Source: Schizochytrium sp. TIO01
Lineage: Eukaryota; Sar; Bigyra; Thraustochytrida; Thraustochytriidae
DNA: 64,000 bases
Reading direction: 5' to 3'
Assembly (NCBI GenBank): GCA_004764695.1
Contig: SMSO01000025.1
Coordinates: 605,102-669,101 of the forward strand
Part shown: in pieces, positions 10,110 through 21,300 of the stretch
How the letters are laid out: every line of letters starts with the position of its first letter
How positions within the stretch are numbered: the first letter of the stretch is position 1
Notes under the pieces: generated by a model
Told to the model about the DNA's origin: nothing
Database searches by the model: none
What the model saw: only the letters and a program-made list of their open reading frames with translations
Program-made: the position numbers and the translations under genes

Positions 10110-11427
10110 CATTGTATGACTGTTTCTCTATTGTAATACTACTAGAACTCTAGAATTTATATCTAAAATAGTACTCTCTTCATTTGATTTCATCAATTGT
10201 TCGTTTTTTATCATCTAGGTCACTTGCATGCTCCTGTCTCTGATAAAAGTGTGCAACTCCACGCCTTACTTTGTAATTAGTTGGAGTTCACAAAATCTAA
10301 ATTAGATTCTGACATGGCAAACGGCGGGCTGGAAAAATTTATAACATTTAGCGCCTATTGATCACAAGTAGTACACGGAGGTATTATGACCACCATGATG
10401 AACAACCGACTTTCTGAAGCCCTCTTCTTCTATCTACAAAGGTGCCAGACCGTGGCCTCTTGCAGCAACGGTCGCTCCCAAGTTATCGGAATTGTCTTGC
10501 CGAAAATATGAAGAGTACTAAGAACCAGGGAAAAAAAAAAATGTGCCTCTGGTATCCCACTTCATCTATAAGAGGAGAACTTACTTACTACTAGTTCAGT
10601 TCTCCTCCTTCCTCAAGATGATCCTGACATTATTAACAGCAAGATCGTGGATAGCAGAAGCCCAAAGTTTTATCTTCCCTCAACTATCAGTTGAAATTAT
10701 GTGACTCACAGCTGAGACTCAGGGTGAATGGCCGTCATCGTTTGAGCCATTCAAGTTGAAGATTTTGAGAACTCAACTTACACACTCCCTCCTTTTGGAA
10801 AGTGTCATTTGGGAACCTTATCCGTTCCTATCACTCCATATAACCATATCTGTAGTTGTCTCAAATCACCACGACAGCCCCAGTGGGGAAAATTCAAAAA
10901 TTTGAATTTTTCTCTTGAGGCGTTACTTTTTGATACTCCTCCTCTTACACAGTGTTCTCTTTTTTATATAAGGGCTTAACATGACTAACTACGGAGTACC
11001 CTCTCAAACTTAACCTCAGTGGAGGTGTGAGGGCGCTACCTTCAAATTCTATAAAAAGCTTAAACTAATTAGACTGATAACACTGATAATATTTGAATTG
11101 TTGAGAGGAGAATAATTACAGTGGATTGGGTGGGAAAAGAATGAGGGCATTGGTGGTAAAATAGTCACCACTGGAATGTGAGGGACTTTACGTAGTGGGA
11201 CTCCTTTCACTTGGGCTCAATCCTTTTACTTCCTTCATGAGTTCGAGGTCTTCAGACTTCAAACTCCATTAATTCGTGCTCTGTCCTTCTCTTGCGAGGA
11301 CTCTGCACGACTGCTTTCTTGTGAGTCTCATCTCAAAGAAGCACTTACTCTCCTTGCCGTCCACAGCACAGACGAGCTCACCGCGCACTTACTGAGGTCC
11401 TTCGATAACTTACGTCCAGCTATCCCC
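10110..11427. other. 1.3 kb intergenic region with TATA-like element and small inverted repeat
   Basis: No supportable gene. There is an exact inverted repeat with 10-base arms (10889-10898 and 10901-10910) and a strong TATA-like TATATAAGGG near 10966-10974, about 460 bases before the next ATG. Several short diverged repeats around CTCCCTCC/GTGAGGG are present without clear element ends. Confidence 0.45.
10966..10974 (+). promoter_or_regulatory. Candidate TATA box upstream of the KEN-box gene
   Basis: TATATAAGG after a T run, on the strand of the gene beginning at 11428. The distance of about 460 bases would imply a long 5' UTR. Motif only. Confidence 0.25.
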
Positions 11428-12114
11428 ATGAACAGCAACACCATGACCACCAAAGAGGCTTTAAAGGTCTCGACGGATATTCCTGCGAAGGAATCTCTGA
11501 AGGTTCTAACTCCGTGTAGCAGAGCAGCAATAAAGACGCCCAACAAGAGGTCCAAGGCCAAGGCCGACGATATCGGAACCGTGAAGCTCGCGACCAAGAG
11601 CCCCTCAGATGAGGTCGCGAGCCCTTTCACGAAGCTGCTTCTGGGATCCTCGGATCGCCCGATGACGCAGAAGGAGATTGCCCGCGTACTCTTCGCAAAC
11701 AACGCGAACCGCCGTCATGCTATGCGTATGGCCGCGATGAAGGAGAACAAGCCGCGCAACACGCCGGTGAAAAAAGCCTCTGCGAAAAAGTTTCGCCCAT
11801 ACAAGAGCCCTACAGATGCAATGGTCAGCCCGGCCACTCGCCTTGTACGCTCTCGCAGTGGCAAGCCCGGGACTTCGTTTAATCACGAGAATGAAGCGCC
11901 GCCTCCCTTCCTTCTAGCACAAAAGCCCAAGAGCTTTGATCTTCAGAAGAGCTTTCGCATGCGTGCAAGCAGCAACGCTCGCTACAACAGCACTAGTGTC
12001 GGCCCAAACAAACTTAAAAAGAGCTCTCGGAATAACGGAAGCAATGGATCCCTCTCAAAATTAGGTGAGCGATCTGCCAATGATCATGCGTTTACGCCCA
12101 CTTCAATAATTTAA
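11428..12114 (+). CDS. Small basic disordered protein with CDK-type sites and KEN box
   Basis: A 228-residue, Lys/Arg/Ser-rich protein with no recognised fold. A 15-residue element occurs twice, at 57-71 (KSPSDEVASPFTKLL) and 126-140 (KSPTDAMVSPATRLV), with 8 of 15 positions identical. There are several SP/TP sites, including T37-P-N-K, the full CDK consensus, and a KEN triplet at 105-107 followed by P and N, the context favoured by APC/C degrons. The codon pattern, the ATG start and the internal repeat support a real gene. The motifs suggest a cell-cycle-controlled protein, but short motifs occur by chance in basic disordered chains. It lies tail to tail with DNAAF4. Confidence 0.65.
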   Translation: MNSNTMTTKEALKVSTDIPAKESLKVLTPCSRAAIKTPNKRSKAKADDIGTVKLATKSPSDEVASPFTKLLLGSSDRPMTQKEIARVLFANNANRRHAMRMAAMKENKPRNTPVKKASAKKFRPYKSPTDAMVSPATRLVRSRSGKPGTSFNHENEAPPPFLLAQKPKSFDLQKSFRMRASSNARYNSTSVGPNKLKKSSRNNGSNGSLSKLGERSANDHAFTPTSII

Positions 12115-12559
12115 GTATACAAAATGTATGCCATGGTTCTTGACCTGAAATGTAAAATAGAGGCCCGTGTCGAAAGCCACGTCTTTTATCTTTTAGTTTT
12201 AACCCAAGCCAAATTATCTGGCCGTTTTGGTTGATACTTAGAAGATGAGTAAAGCTGGCTAGCTGACAGACTTAATGATCGAATCTCCGGGTCTCCCTCC
12301 TCTTACTTTTAATGGTTGCTTCACTTTCAAGAGTCCGCCACCCACTGTACGTATGCCTAAATGTGTCATGAGCTTCCCAAGAAAGTAGTCTTGTGATCTG
12401 ACTGCTCTCCCTGATATCATCAATAAATCCAAATGTATGCTTTCTTTAAAATTACAAAACGCAATGCCTTTCCTGATGTTTTAATAAATGCACTGATATA
12501 TATTTTTTTGCAATAATATATAATATGAACACGTGGAAAATGAAATGAAATTACTTTCC
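12115..12559. other. Convergent 3' spacer
   Basis: About 445 AT-rich bases between two converging genes. AATAAA-like words occur on both strands, for instance TTTAATAAATG near 12480. Nothing else was recognised. Confidence 0.5.
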
Positions 12560-14593
12560 TTAGGCTGTAGCTTGGTTTATCTGCGCAAGTTTGACCAGTT
12601 TTGCTAGTTCCAGGTTCGTCTCGTCGAGGTCAAGAGCCTTCCGGAAAGACCTCTCCATTTCGCCCCAGTCTGATAGCTTTTGAGCAAGTAAGCCTGCACG
12701 CTTCCACAGCTTCAGCTTGAGACCCAAATCAACCTCGATTTGCTTTGCACTGCGAGGTAAATGCCCGTGCTCGTTCTCGACCCCACGTGCTTCAAGAAGC
12801 CCTAGGGCGCTGACGCAATCAACACGGGCTTCCTCAAAGTGCTCCATGCACATATAGCAAGCCGCCCGATTTGACAAAACTGTGACTGATTCAAGATCAT
12901 AATCAAGGGCTTTGTTGTAATACTTTAGAGCTTCCTCAAATGCCTTTCGACGGAATGCATTATCTCCGAGATCTTTTTGAGCTGTACATTGAACAAGACA
13001 TAATAGCCGGGCACAATCTGCTTTCAGGTCATCATCATTTGGAGCAAGCTCCTGGGCGCGTTGATACTCAGCTAAAGCTGGCGTGTATTGTTCTTGATGA
13101 CGCAAAGCAGTTCCTTTGCGAATGTGTAATTTCTTTCTCATCTCTTTAGTACGGCGAAATTCCTTAGGTTCGTCCGAAAAGCCTTCTCGTTGAGCTAGCG
13201 CAAGCTCCTCCTCTCGTTCTTGCTTAAGGACTGAAAGAGCTTCATCACAATCCTGAACACACCGATCATGGTGACCCAGTTTAAGGAAACATGCGGCACG
13301 ATTTGAAAGGCAGCTTGCCATTTTAGGGTCGATCTCCAAAGCACATGAATAGGCATTGACAGCACCCTCAAAGTTGCTTGAACGAAAGAAATCATCACCT
13401 TTTCCTTTTAGCCAAAATGGGTCTCGCTCACTGATGTCTACTGTGTCCAGACGCTCTCGAGCTTTTCCAGTGATATGTCTACGGTTTCTTAGCAACCAAT
13501 CCTCCTCTTCCTCTTTTCGGGACTCTCTCATTGGCGTAGGAAAGACGCGTGCAGTAAAAGCAACTTTCATTCGGACACCTGAACGAGGTGGTGGAAGCAC
13601 CGCCTCAAGGTCATCATCTCCTGCTGCGGTAGTAGCGTCGGTCTCATTCTTTTTCGTTTTGATGATATTTTGCTCCTTGCCACATGTTACTCGAAGCCCA
13701 GATTCAGTGCATGCCTTACTGGCAACGTGACTCTCTTGCGCCGAAACATCTGCACCAAGGTCTTCATCGGAGAAGATTTGGTCTTCATCTTTGACCTCGA
13801 TGATAGATGTAGCAGCGAGTAGCTGTGCTTCTTCCTTTCTGTCATCTTCTGTGGTCTCGAAAGAGACCACTCGCTCTTCACCAAATGAAACATGCCTTTC
13901 ACGCGTTCCTTGAATCCTCTCTAGTGTTTTCGAACAAGGTTTCAGGATGGATTTCGGACCATCTGCCTTGGTGGAGAAGTCTTGAACTTGCGTTTCACTG
14001 GGCGTAACCTTGAGATGACCACTTTGAGGAATTGTTTCCATCATGGACAACGGAGAGCTTGGCGCAGTATCTTCTCTACTTTGCTTACTTTGCTCTAATT
14101 CGCGAAATGCTTCGTAAACTTTGCGTTCGGCTTCCTCCTTTTCCTCTGCCTTCAAGTCTTCCAGCTGCTGACGTTCCGCCTCGTCCACCGCCATCTGCAT
14201 TCTAGTGGATCGTCGTTCATCCTCAATGCGACGGTCGCGCATTTTCTTTGCTTGTTCCTGAGTTCGCTTGGTTTTATCCTCCATAGCAGCATATCGGCGT
14301 TCCTGCATTTGTTTGCGATCTTTGTGATTAGCACAGACAAGATCAGGCCAGTCGCCGTGGTCTAGCTTCTGATAATTAAGCACAAGCACTCCATCTTTCA
14401 CTGTAAGAACTTCTGTAGCCTCATCAATGAACCCGTGAAGGTCAAGATTTAGTAGGTATGGACGGTAATTTACTTTAACATAGCAGCTGCTCGCATATAC
14501 GTCCACAGATCTTACTGAAGCACGCTTGAGGGGAACCGAGACAGTGACGTCTGTTTGCGTCTGCGTCCACGAAAACTCTCCTGTGAGCACCAT
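12560..14593 (-). CDS. DNAAF4: Dynein axonemal assembly factor 4 (DYX1C1 homologue)
   Basis: A 677-residue co-chaperone for cytoplasmic preassembly of axonemal dynein arms. Residues 1-85 form the CS/p23-like domain (FSWTQTQTDVTVSVPL). A charged helix follows at 90-170. The family signature FTARVFPTPMRESR with EEEEDWL lies at 347-366. TPR-type repeats occupy about 391-455, 488-520, 540-600 and 635-672. Known DYX1C1 proteins carry about three C-terminal TPRs and are near 420 residues, so this copy is extended both in the linker (170-345) and with extra TPRs at the C-terminus. The linker holds a SILK motif (215-218) and two RVxF-type motifs (233-237 and 241-245), the paired docking signature for protein phosphatase 1. 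ATG at 14593. The presence of this gene implies motile flagella at some life stage. Confidence 0.9.
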   Translation of the reverse strand: MVLTGEFSWTQTQTDVTVSVPLKRASVRSVDVYASSCYVKVNYRPYLLNLDLHGFIDEATEVLTVKDGVLVLNYQKLDHGDWPDLVCANHKDRKQMQERRYAAMEDKTKRTQEQAKKMRDRRIEDERRSTRMQMAVDEAERQQLEDLKAEEKEEAERKVYEAFRELEQSKQSREDTAPSSPLSMMETIPQSGHLKVTPSETQVQDFSTKADGPKSILKPCSKTLERIQGTRERHVSFGEERVVSFETTEDDRKEEAQLLAATSIIEVKDEDQIFSDEDLGADVSAQESHVASKACTESGLRVTCGKEQNIIKTKKNETDATTAAGDDDLEAVLPPPRSGVRMKVAFTARVFPTPMRESRKEEEEDWLLRNRRHITGKARERLDTVDISERDPFWLKGKGDDFFRSSNFEGAVNAYSCALEIDPKMASCLSNRAACFLKLGHHDRCVQDCDEALSVLKQEREEELALAQREGFSDEPKEFRRTKEMRKKLHIRKGTALRHQEQYTPALAEYQRAQELAPNDDDLKADCARLLCLVQCTAQKDLGDNAFRRKAFEEALKYYNKALDYDLESVTVLSNRAACYMCMEHFEEARVDCVSALGLLEARGVENEHGHLPRSAKQIEVDLGLKLKLWKRAGLLAQKLSDWGEMERSFRKALDLDETNLELAKLVKLAQINQATA

Positions 14594-15352
14594 TCCCGCT
14601 TCTACGTGTTGTGCCCTTTCTTACGTTTAGACTTGAAACGGCAACCTTCTCAATCTGCAAGAATCTCTTTTCAGCTTGGTACTGCGAGTGTCTTTCCCGG
14701 CTTGAGGGGGCTTTGAACTACCCAGTCTCGCCGTGAAACGCTTGATGCTTTCACGAAAGTATGTTCTCACACGCTCATCAAATATGGTCGAATTGAGTAT
14801 TGATTCTATTTTTATAGCTTTGATTGTCCCAAAGAGTCCCATCATGATACTCTGCAAATATACAAGGCAAACTCAACGGACGACTTTAATTAGTAATAAT
14901 ATGAGTGATATAGTGAAAACAATAATAGATGGATCAATGCCCCCAGTTTGAAAAAAAAAGAAAAAGAAAAAGAAAATATTTGCTAGCGACTTCTACTAGC
15001 TATGTAGTTTGACAGATACGATGTTTGAGGTGCAGAGAATGTAGAATAAGTACCGACACTAGTGTCTTGAAATCGTACGCGCGTGAAACCAGAAGGCATT
15101 GCAATCTCAAACCTGCCGTTGCAACTCAGGTTCCTCCGAATGGTATTCAATTCAACATCACTAGAATTCTTCCTAATATAATCTAGATCTGCTGCAAGAG
15201 CCAAATTGATTTCCGAAGCGAGGCGACTAAATGAACTTTAATTTGGATCTGTAAATTTAAATTATGTCATTTGGTTGTTTTTAGTTGGACTGAAGAGAGC
15301 CTCCACATGTATGCTTATTTGTATTATTTTAAAAAAAGTTGCAGGTTATTTA
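14594..15352. other. Spacer with purine run and a possible terminal exon
   Basis: Between two minus-strand genes. A purine-only tract of A runs broken by single G lies at about 14950-14975. The remaining feature is a minus-strand open frame at 14983-15228, listed separately. Confidence 0.45.
14983..15228 (-). CDS. Possible alternative last exon or small orphan frame
   Basis: The minus strand has an open frame of about 80 codons without an upstream ATG, ending at TAG (14983-14985), with protein-like content (EIAMPSGFTRVRFQDTSVG). A CATTTAG acceptor-like site precedes it at about 15229. Splicing from a GTAATA site in the last codon of the upstream helicase gene (about 15355) to this acceptor would stay in frame and add about 75 residues. 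Such an in-frame join arises by chance one time in three, and the helicase stop looks natural, so this is only a candidate. Confidence 0.2.
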   Translation of the reverse strand, partial: SRLASEINLALAADLDYIRKNSSDVELNTIRRNLSCNGRFEIAMPSGFTRVRFQDTSVGTYSTFSAPQTSYLSNYIASRSR

Positions 15353-18300
15353 TTACTTCCTTGCGCTGTTTTTCTTCTTGTTAGACCGAGCGCGCCGAGA
15401 AGCTGCAAATGCGGATTGAGGCTTTGGTGTAGATGGGGCACTTTTCGAGGAAGCAGGCACAGCGTACGGGTTTACAACACTTTCTTTCAAGGTATCTGCA
15501 GATGTACTAGCAGCCTCATTTACGTTCACAGTTGAGTTTTTCTCTGTTCGTTGCATATAATAGTCAGTTGGTAAAGGACGCGCGACCTCGGTAAATTTGC
15601 CAAAGACGGAGTCGAACCCGCTAATGATGTCATCATTCCTTTCAAGTTTTGAATCCGGGTGGGTAGCGACCTCCCAAAGAAGTTTCCGAATGTTTTCGCA
15701 ATAGGTAATCTTGAGCGAGTTTAGTTTGCGCTGCGATCCAAAAGAGTTTCGATCTTTACCTACACAAATTAGAGCATAGTGAATCCATTCCAAACCTTGA
15801 GGGATGAGATCAATCTGTCCAGCTGATGCCAAATGCACCCCCTTTTCACCAAGCAAATTCACACCAACAGCAAAACCTGGAATCACATTACCAGACAAAG
15901 GAAGCATACAAGACGTTAGGGTGTGCCATGGTGCGAGAATACGCTTAACGGTAGGATACTTGACAAAGATATTTGCCTCTTCAGAAGCTTCAGGTCCAAG
16001 TCCCTCCGGCACAGCGTAACGAAGGGGTTCGAAGATCGGTGAAAGTTGCTCGGGAAGTAGCAATGTCTTGTAGGAGTCCTGCCCATTTCGCCAGTCTCCA
16101 TTGCTACCCTTTGCAGTGAGGTCTCTCAATTTAACTGCAGTTCGAGGACGATTCCGAGAGGCATACGCGATCAAAAGGCGAATCCCGAGCGGTGCATCAC
16201 GAACGCCCCCCTCTGAGTCCTCGTAATCATATTGTTCATTACGAACATAAAGGGAGGAGGCATCTTGTGTCTGATGGATTGTAAGAAGGGTCCAGACATG
16301 ACCACTGCCACCCGATTGTGCAAGCTTGATTCTGTCCCAGTATATTGGTTTCCCAGCCAACCCGCACAGTGTCATGTTTTCGGTTAGCTTGAAATTATGA
16401 CAGAAAATATCCACACTTGAATGACAGGTTTCGCTGCCATCCGTATTGTACTCAATGTGAAGGTTCAGGGAAAACTTTGCATATGAACGATTAGTCTCTC
16501 TCTGCCACTTTTGTACGGACTCTACCTGAATACTAAGGATAGAGATGCAAAGAACCTCTTGCCCATTTAGAGATACACGTTCAGCTCCATCAAAATCCTC
16601 CAATTCAAGATGCTCACGTAAAGAACGCAGTAAGTTCTCATCCGAAGGCACAAAAAGATAGTCAACAAGAGGATCCGAGTCCGCAATACTTGACCCATAT
16701 GACTCTTCAGAGTCATAGTCTAAATCAGAATCGTAAAAGTCAGCCATTCCTTCCTGACCGTAGTCTTGAAATTGGGAACCCTCCTTTCTCTGTTTGTTTG
16801 AACGAGTCGAATGAATATCAAGAAGTACACTCCACACACCAGGGTGAGCATGGATTTTCGTGTCCGTAGTGTCCGATGATTTTGCCTTCTTCGACTGTTG
16901 CGAATTTTTTGCAGATTCCGAAGTGTTTTTATAATTGGCAAAAGGTGATGCTAGCAGGTGACGAGCAAAATTGAACAAGGTTTCCTTTTGATCTAGCGAT
17001 GAGGTTCCTTTCACTGAAGCAGCTGACACAGTTACAAGGTGATTCTCATAAAATGCCCATTGAACCTCCTGAGGAAATGCGGTTGCAATCTCCTGCTTGG
17101 TCAGGCCGATTTCCTTCGCAATCGTAAGTCGTGCGTAGCGGCCCTCAGGTTCCTCTATGTTTGCACCAAGACAATCCTCATAGCAGGGGACATTCTTGCG
17201 AGGTTTGTATTGTAAAAGATTTCCACAATTTGAAGAAAACAGGACGAAGCGAATCCGGTTCAATCGAACAGAATCACGGAAAATATCCTCTGGTCGCGGT
17301 AGCATCAAATCAGTATGAGAGTCCATATTGAGTGCCTGCGCCACGGTGATCATAAGGTGGCGGTGAAGAACAACAAGTCTTGACATCCGTGATGGGACAA
17401 TACTACCAACCATGCAGAATCCTGCTCGGAACTTTGATTCTGAACTATGAGACCATATAGACAGCAGGCGCACCAAAGCAAGAGTTTCAGAATACAGACC
17501 TCCATCAAGAGCAATCTTTGTCGGCAAAGAACCCATCAGAATACCGTGATACTCATTGGGGTCTTTGTGTACTAGTGGTGTTGCAACCCGAAACGGACTT
17601 CTATCTAAGCTGAGGACTGCAGCCAAAGCAACTCCCTCAGGTAGACAGTCCATTATTATGGCACGTGCAATAAGAGTTCCGACGCTGAGATCAAGCCCAA
17701 GCCGCGATACGAAAATACCCAGAGGGGTATGTAATGCGACATCATCATCAAAATGATTCAGAAAGCCTTGATCGTATAGTTGCTTCATTGCAATCTCAGC
17801 GCGCTCTAGTGAAGGCGGATCAATCACATTCAAGAGAATTGGAATCACGGCACCGGAGACCATGCTCTTGAGGTCTAATAAAACCTTATCAAGTGGGCAT
17901 GAGTGGATCTCTGGGAGATCAAACTCGAGCATCGAATTGTACATAGCACGAGTATACAGTCGCCAAACGCGACCTGGGCGCGTGCGCGCCGTTCGACCTG
18001 CACGCTGCGTTGCGGAAGCCTTGGAGACCCAGCGTGCAACCAATGAAGAAGCATTGGAACGAGTGTTATATTCCAGTTCACGACGTGTACCGAAACAAAT
18101 GACGTTGTCAACATCGGGGAGTGTAATTGAAGATTCAGCAGCGTTGGTAGCAACAATGACTTTCAATACGTTTGGCTCAGTTTCTTTCCATGCATCTAAT
18201 TGCTCTTCAAAAGGGATTGTACTGTGAATAGGAATTACGCGAAATTCGCGAATGCCCCCATATACAGAATCAATCAAAGATGGTTGAAAGAGAATGACTT

Positions 18301-21300
18301 CATTAATCTCTTCAAATTGTGCCATAATTTCTGTAATCTCTGCAATTCCTGAAACAAAAATCAAGATAGCAGAACGAGCCTCTTTGCCGATGGCCATTGC
18401 AAGTTGAACTGCCACCCCAAGTTGCTGTTTCACCATGTCCGATTTCACTTCGACCTTCAGATGAGGGTTTTTCGCCAGAAACTCGTGCTTTTCTCCATCT
18501 GTCATGTCAGAGGGTAGGTCTGGGCATAGATCAAGAGCTTTTTGCTGCATGTTCATCAGACCTTGCACACTGCGTTCCATAATAGGGCCTGCGATGGCCA
18601 ATAGCATGGGGTCATCTAAGAAGAACTCAGTTAGAGGGTAGCGTTTTGCACCAACAAATAAAGGAGGAGAGCAACTGAAGTAATCTTGAAACAACTTAGC
18701 TTGAAGAGTTGCACTCATAAGAACCAGCTTGATCTTTTTATTAGATTCAAGTAGTCGTTTCGCCAAAAGCACAAGTACATCTTGATCCACACTTCGTTCG
18801 TGGACTTCGTCAAGAATAAGATGGGTCACACTGTCAAAATAGGAGGGTGCTCCCGCAAGTAAACGCACGAGGTATCCAGTAGTACAGAATGTAATTGGTG
18901 CACGAGAATCTCCTTCTTTTACTCCACCGCCAAGCCGCAAACCAACCTGTCCCTTTCCGTTGATGAGCTGTGATTCCACGCGAGTGGCCAAGCTTCGGGC
19001 TGCGATACGACGGGGTTGTGAAATCATAGCGCGAAATGGCCGGCCGCTATTTGCTTCCCATAGGAAGCGTGGGAGGCAACTCGACTTCCCCGAGCCTGTT
19101 TCGCCATGAATAATTGTGACACGGTGACTCTGAACATGTTGGATGATTTTATCACGGTGTGAATCAATAGGAAGGACTTCCTCTTTCACTACTGTCTCTG
19201 TAGGACTTTTGTTCATAAGATTAGTTGCAACGTCATTTGGTTCCGAGAATTCGAACGCAGGATTGGAGTCAACATGATTGCCTACCTGATGGTAACTTTG
19301 ACTTAAAACCTCGCGTTTTGAGATCATATCCGGGTAGCTTGGTTGGGCATACATAAAAGAGGCAGAAGCGGTGTTCGAATCATAGGAGCTAACATCACTA
19401 TTTGCATAGGACTGTCGAGGTTGAGCAACAATGACTTCGTCAGGATCGAATTCATCAGTATCAGGTAGACCAGCAATATCCGGACGCCGATCTCCAGAAA
19501 TATTCAATTGGTGAAATTCGGGCAATGGATTATTAATGGAGGTCTTCTCAGGTACCACTGCGGATCTCTCCGACGAATCCTTTAGATCTTCGTCAGGTGC
19601 TGCTGCTGTTGGAATGGGTGCAGTTAGATTGGATACCACTGATAGGTCTTTTTCTATAATGTTGTGACTTTGAGCCTGGCTTGTTCCAGAGCTTGCGGAT
19701 TTTGCTGCGTTTTTCTGCTTGGCCTTTCTACGCCTCGTGTTTCTTTTTGCGGGTTTTCTATTGCTCACTTTCTGTGTCTCAGGAACATCTGTCGAGAAAC
19801 CTTTCGAAAGGTGCGACAGATTTTTTTTCCAGTAGTTTTCATGGAAACCAGAAGCCCCTTCTACAAAAAGGGGGTGTAGAAACTTGTCAAGGCAAAATTT
19901 ATTGCTCTTAACCTGAGCCTGGACTATCACATCCATGGGGTCCTTATGAGAAGCTTCCCAATCTGTGGCGGGAAAAAACCATTTAGTATTGTAGTACATG
20001 CTATGTGATAAGTAAAGGTTAGCAAAGCCCACATCAGAATTTCTCAACGGGCTGTAAATATTGATCACGCCTCGGAGGGCTTGCAAGTAGGCATAGGCTG
20101 CACAGTATTGGCTCCAAGAATTTGCAGTGGGCTGACCAACTTTGATTAAATTTAAACGCTGAAGCTGCCCCCATATTGTCCTGAGACTGCTCAAAACAAA
20201 AGACTCAGGGTCCTCCCGCGTGGGGTCACCACGGCGGTGCCTCGCAACAAGAAGTTGGACACGACCTCGAATGGCCAAAAGAATCTCCTCGATTTGCTTT
20301 ATAGTGAAGCCCTCTTCCCCCGGAGGTGTAAACCGTGTAGGACTTTTGCGTATAGGCGTTAAGTAGTTACGGCGAAATGTAAAACGATAGTCAGCGGCTG
20401 CCAAGTATGCTGGACTTTGCATTTCCAACAAATAATCTCGACTCTCATTGTCATAAAACTTTAACGAATATCGTGCACCTTTGCTCAAGCTGTCCATATC
20501 TCGGAAGTTGGGAGCAGTTCCTTCGCGAAAATGTTTTACAATAGCCGCTATGCGGTCCATTGAAGAAGCGTTAGGGGCAAGGTCTGGGACCTTCCATCCC
20601 TCATAATAGTCGTTACCAATAGCAATAGCTAGATCCGACATGCGATCTGCCGGGATACCGAGGGCCTTTGCAATCTCTTCCCTAGTGTAGGTGCGACAGA
20701 GTCCGTCATGGATGGAGTCCAGTGGCACATACACAGTGTCCGCGGTGAAAAAGAAGTCCGAGTCTTGTGCAAGAATAAAGCTTGCTTCCCATGGTTGTGC
20801 ACCCTGGGCTCTTAAAAGTATATTCTGTGCTGCGCACACCTGAGCGAGGTATGCGTCAGCTTCTTCCCGCACCCGAAGCAGGGTCAGCTGAGGACAGGTA
20901 GGCGCACAGGTTGCTAGACCTCCGTAGACTTCCTCCACCCACAACGGAGGAAGCGGGAGGTCCTCGGGCGAGCGCGGGGCTTCACCAAACTCCAAATACC
21001 TGTACAGTTTGTAGTATTGTTCGCTTCGTCTGGATTTGCGTTTGTTTCTCTCTTTAAGTTTACTCTCATGCACCTCCGGTCCGTCCGCAATCACGAAAAT
21101 GCTCATCTTGGGATCATTAAGTCCAAGACTATTCACAAAATCCTCAGCCATTACACGCCCGAGACCATAGTTCCCACCGCGCTCAGATTGAAGGTCCTTT
21201 CCAAGCCACTTCGCAATGGCGAAAACGAGGCCACTCCCATCCACGAAGCATGGGCCCCCAATGGGCAGGGGCCGCTCCTCCGGCAGCCGCCCCGCCAATA

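Noticed and set aside
10770-11200. Stowaway-like MITE suggested by CTCCCTCC words
   Set aside because: No matching inverted terminus or TA target duplication could be found; the resemblance is one short word.
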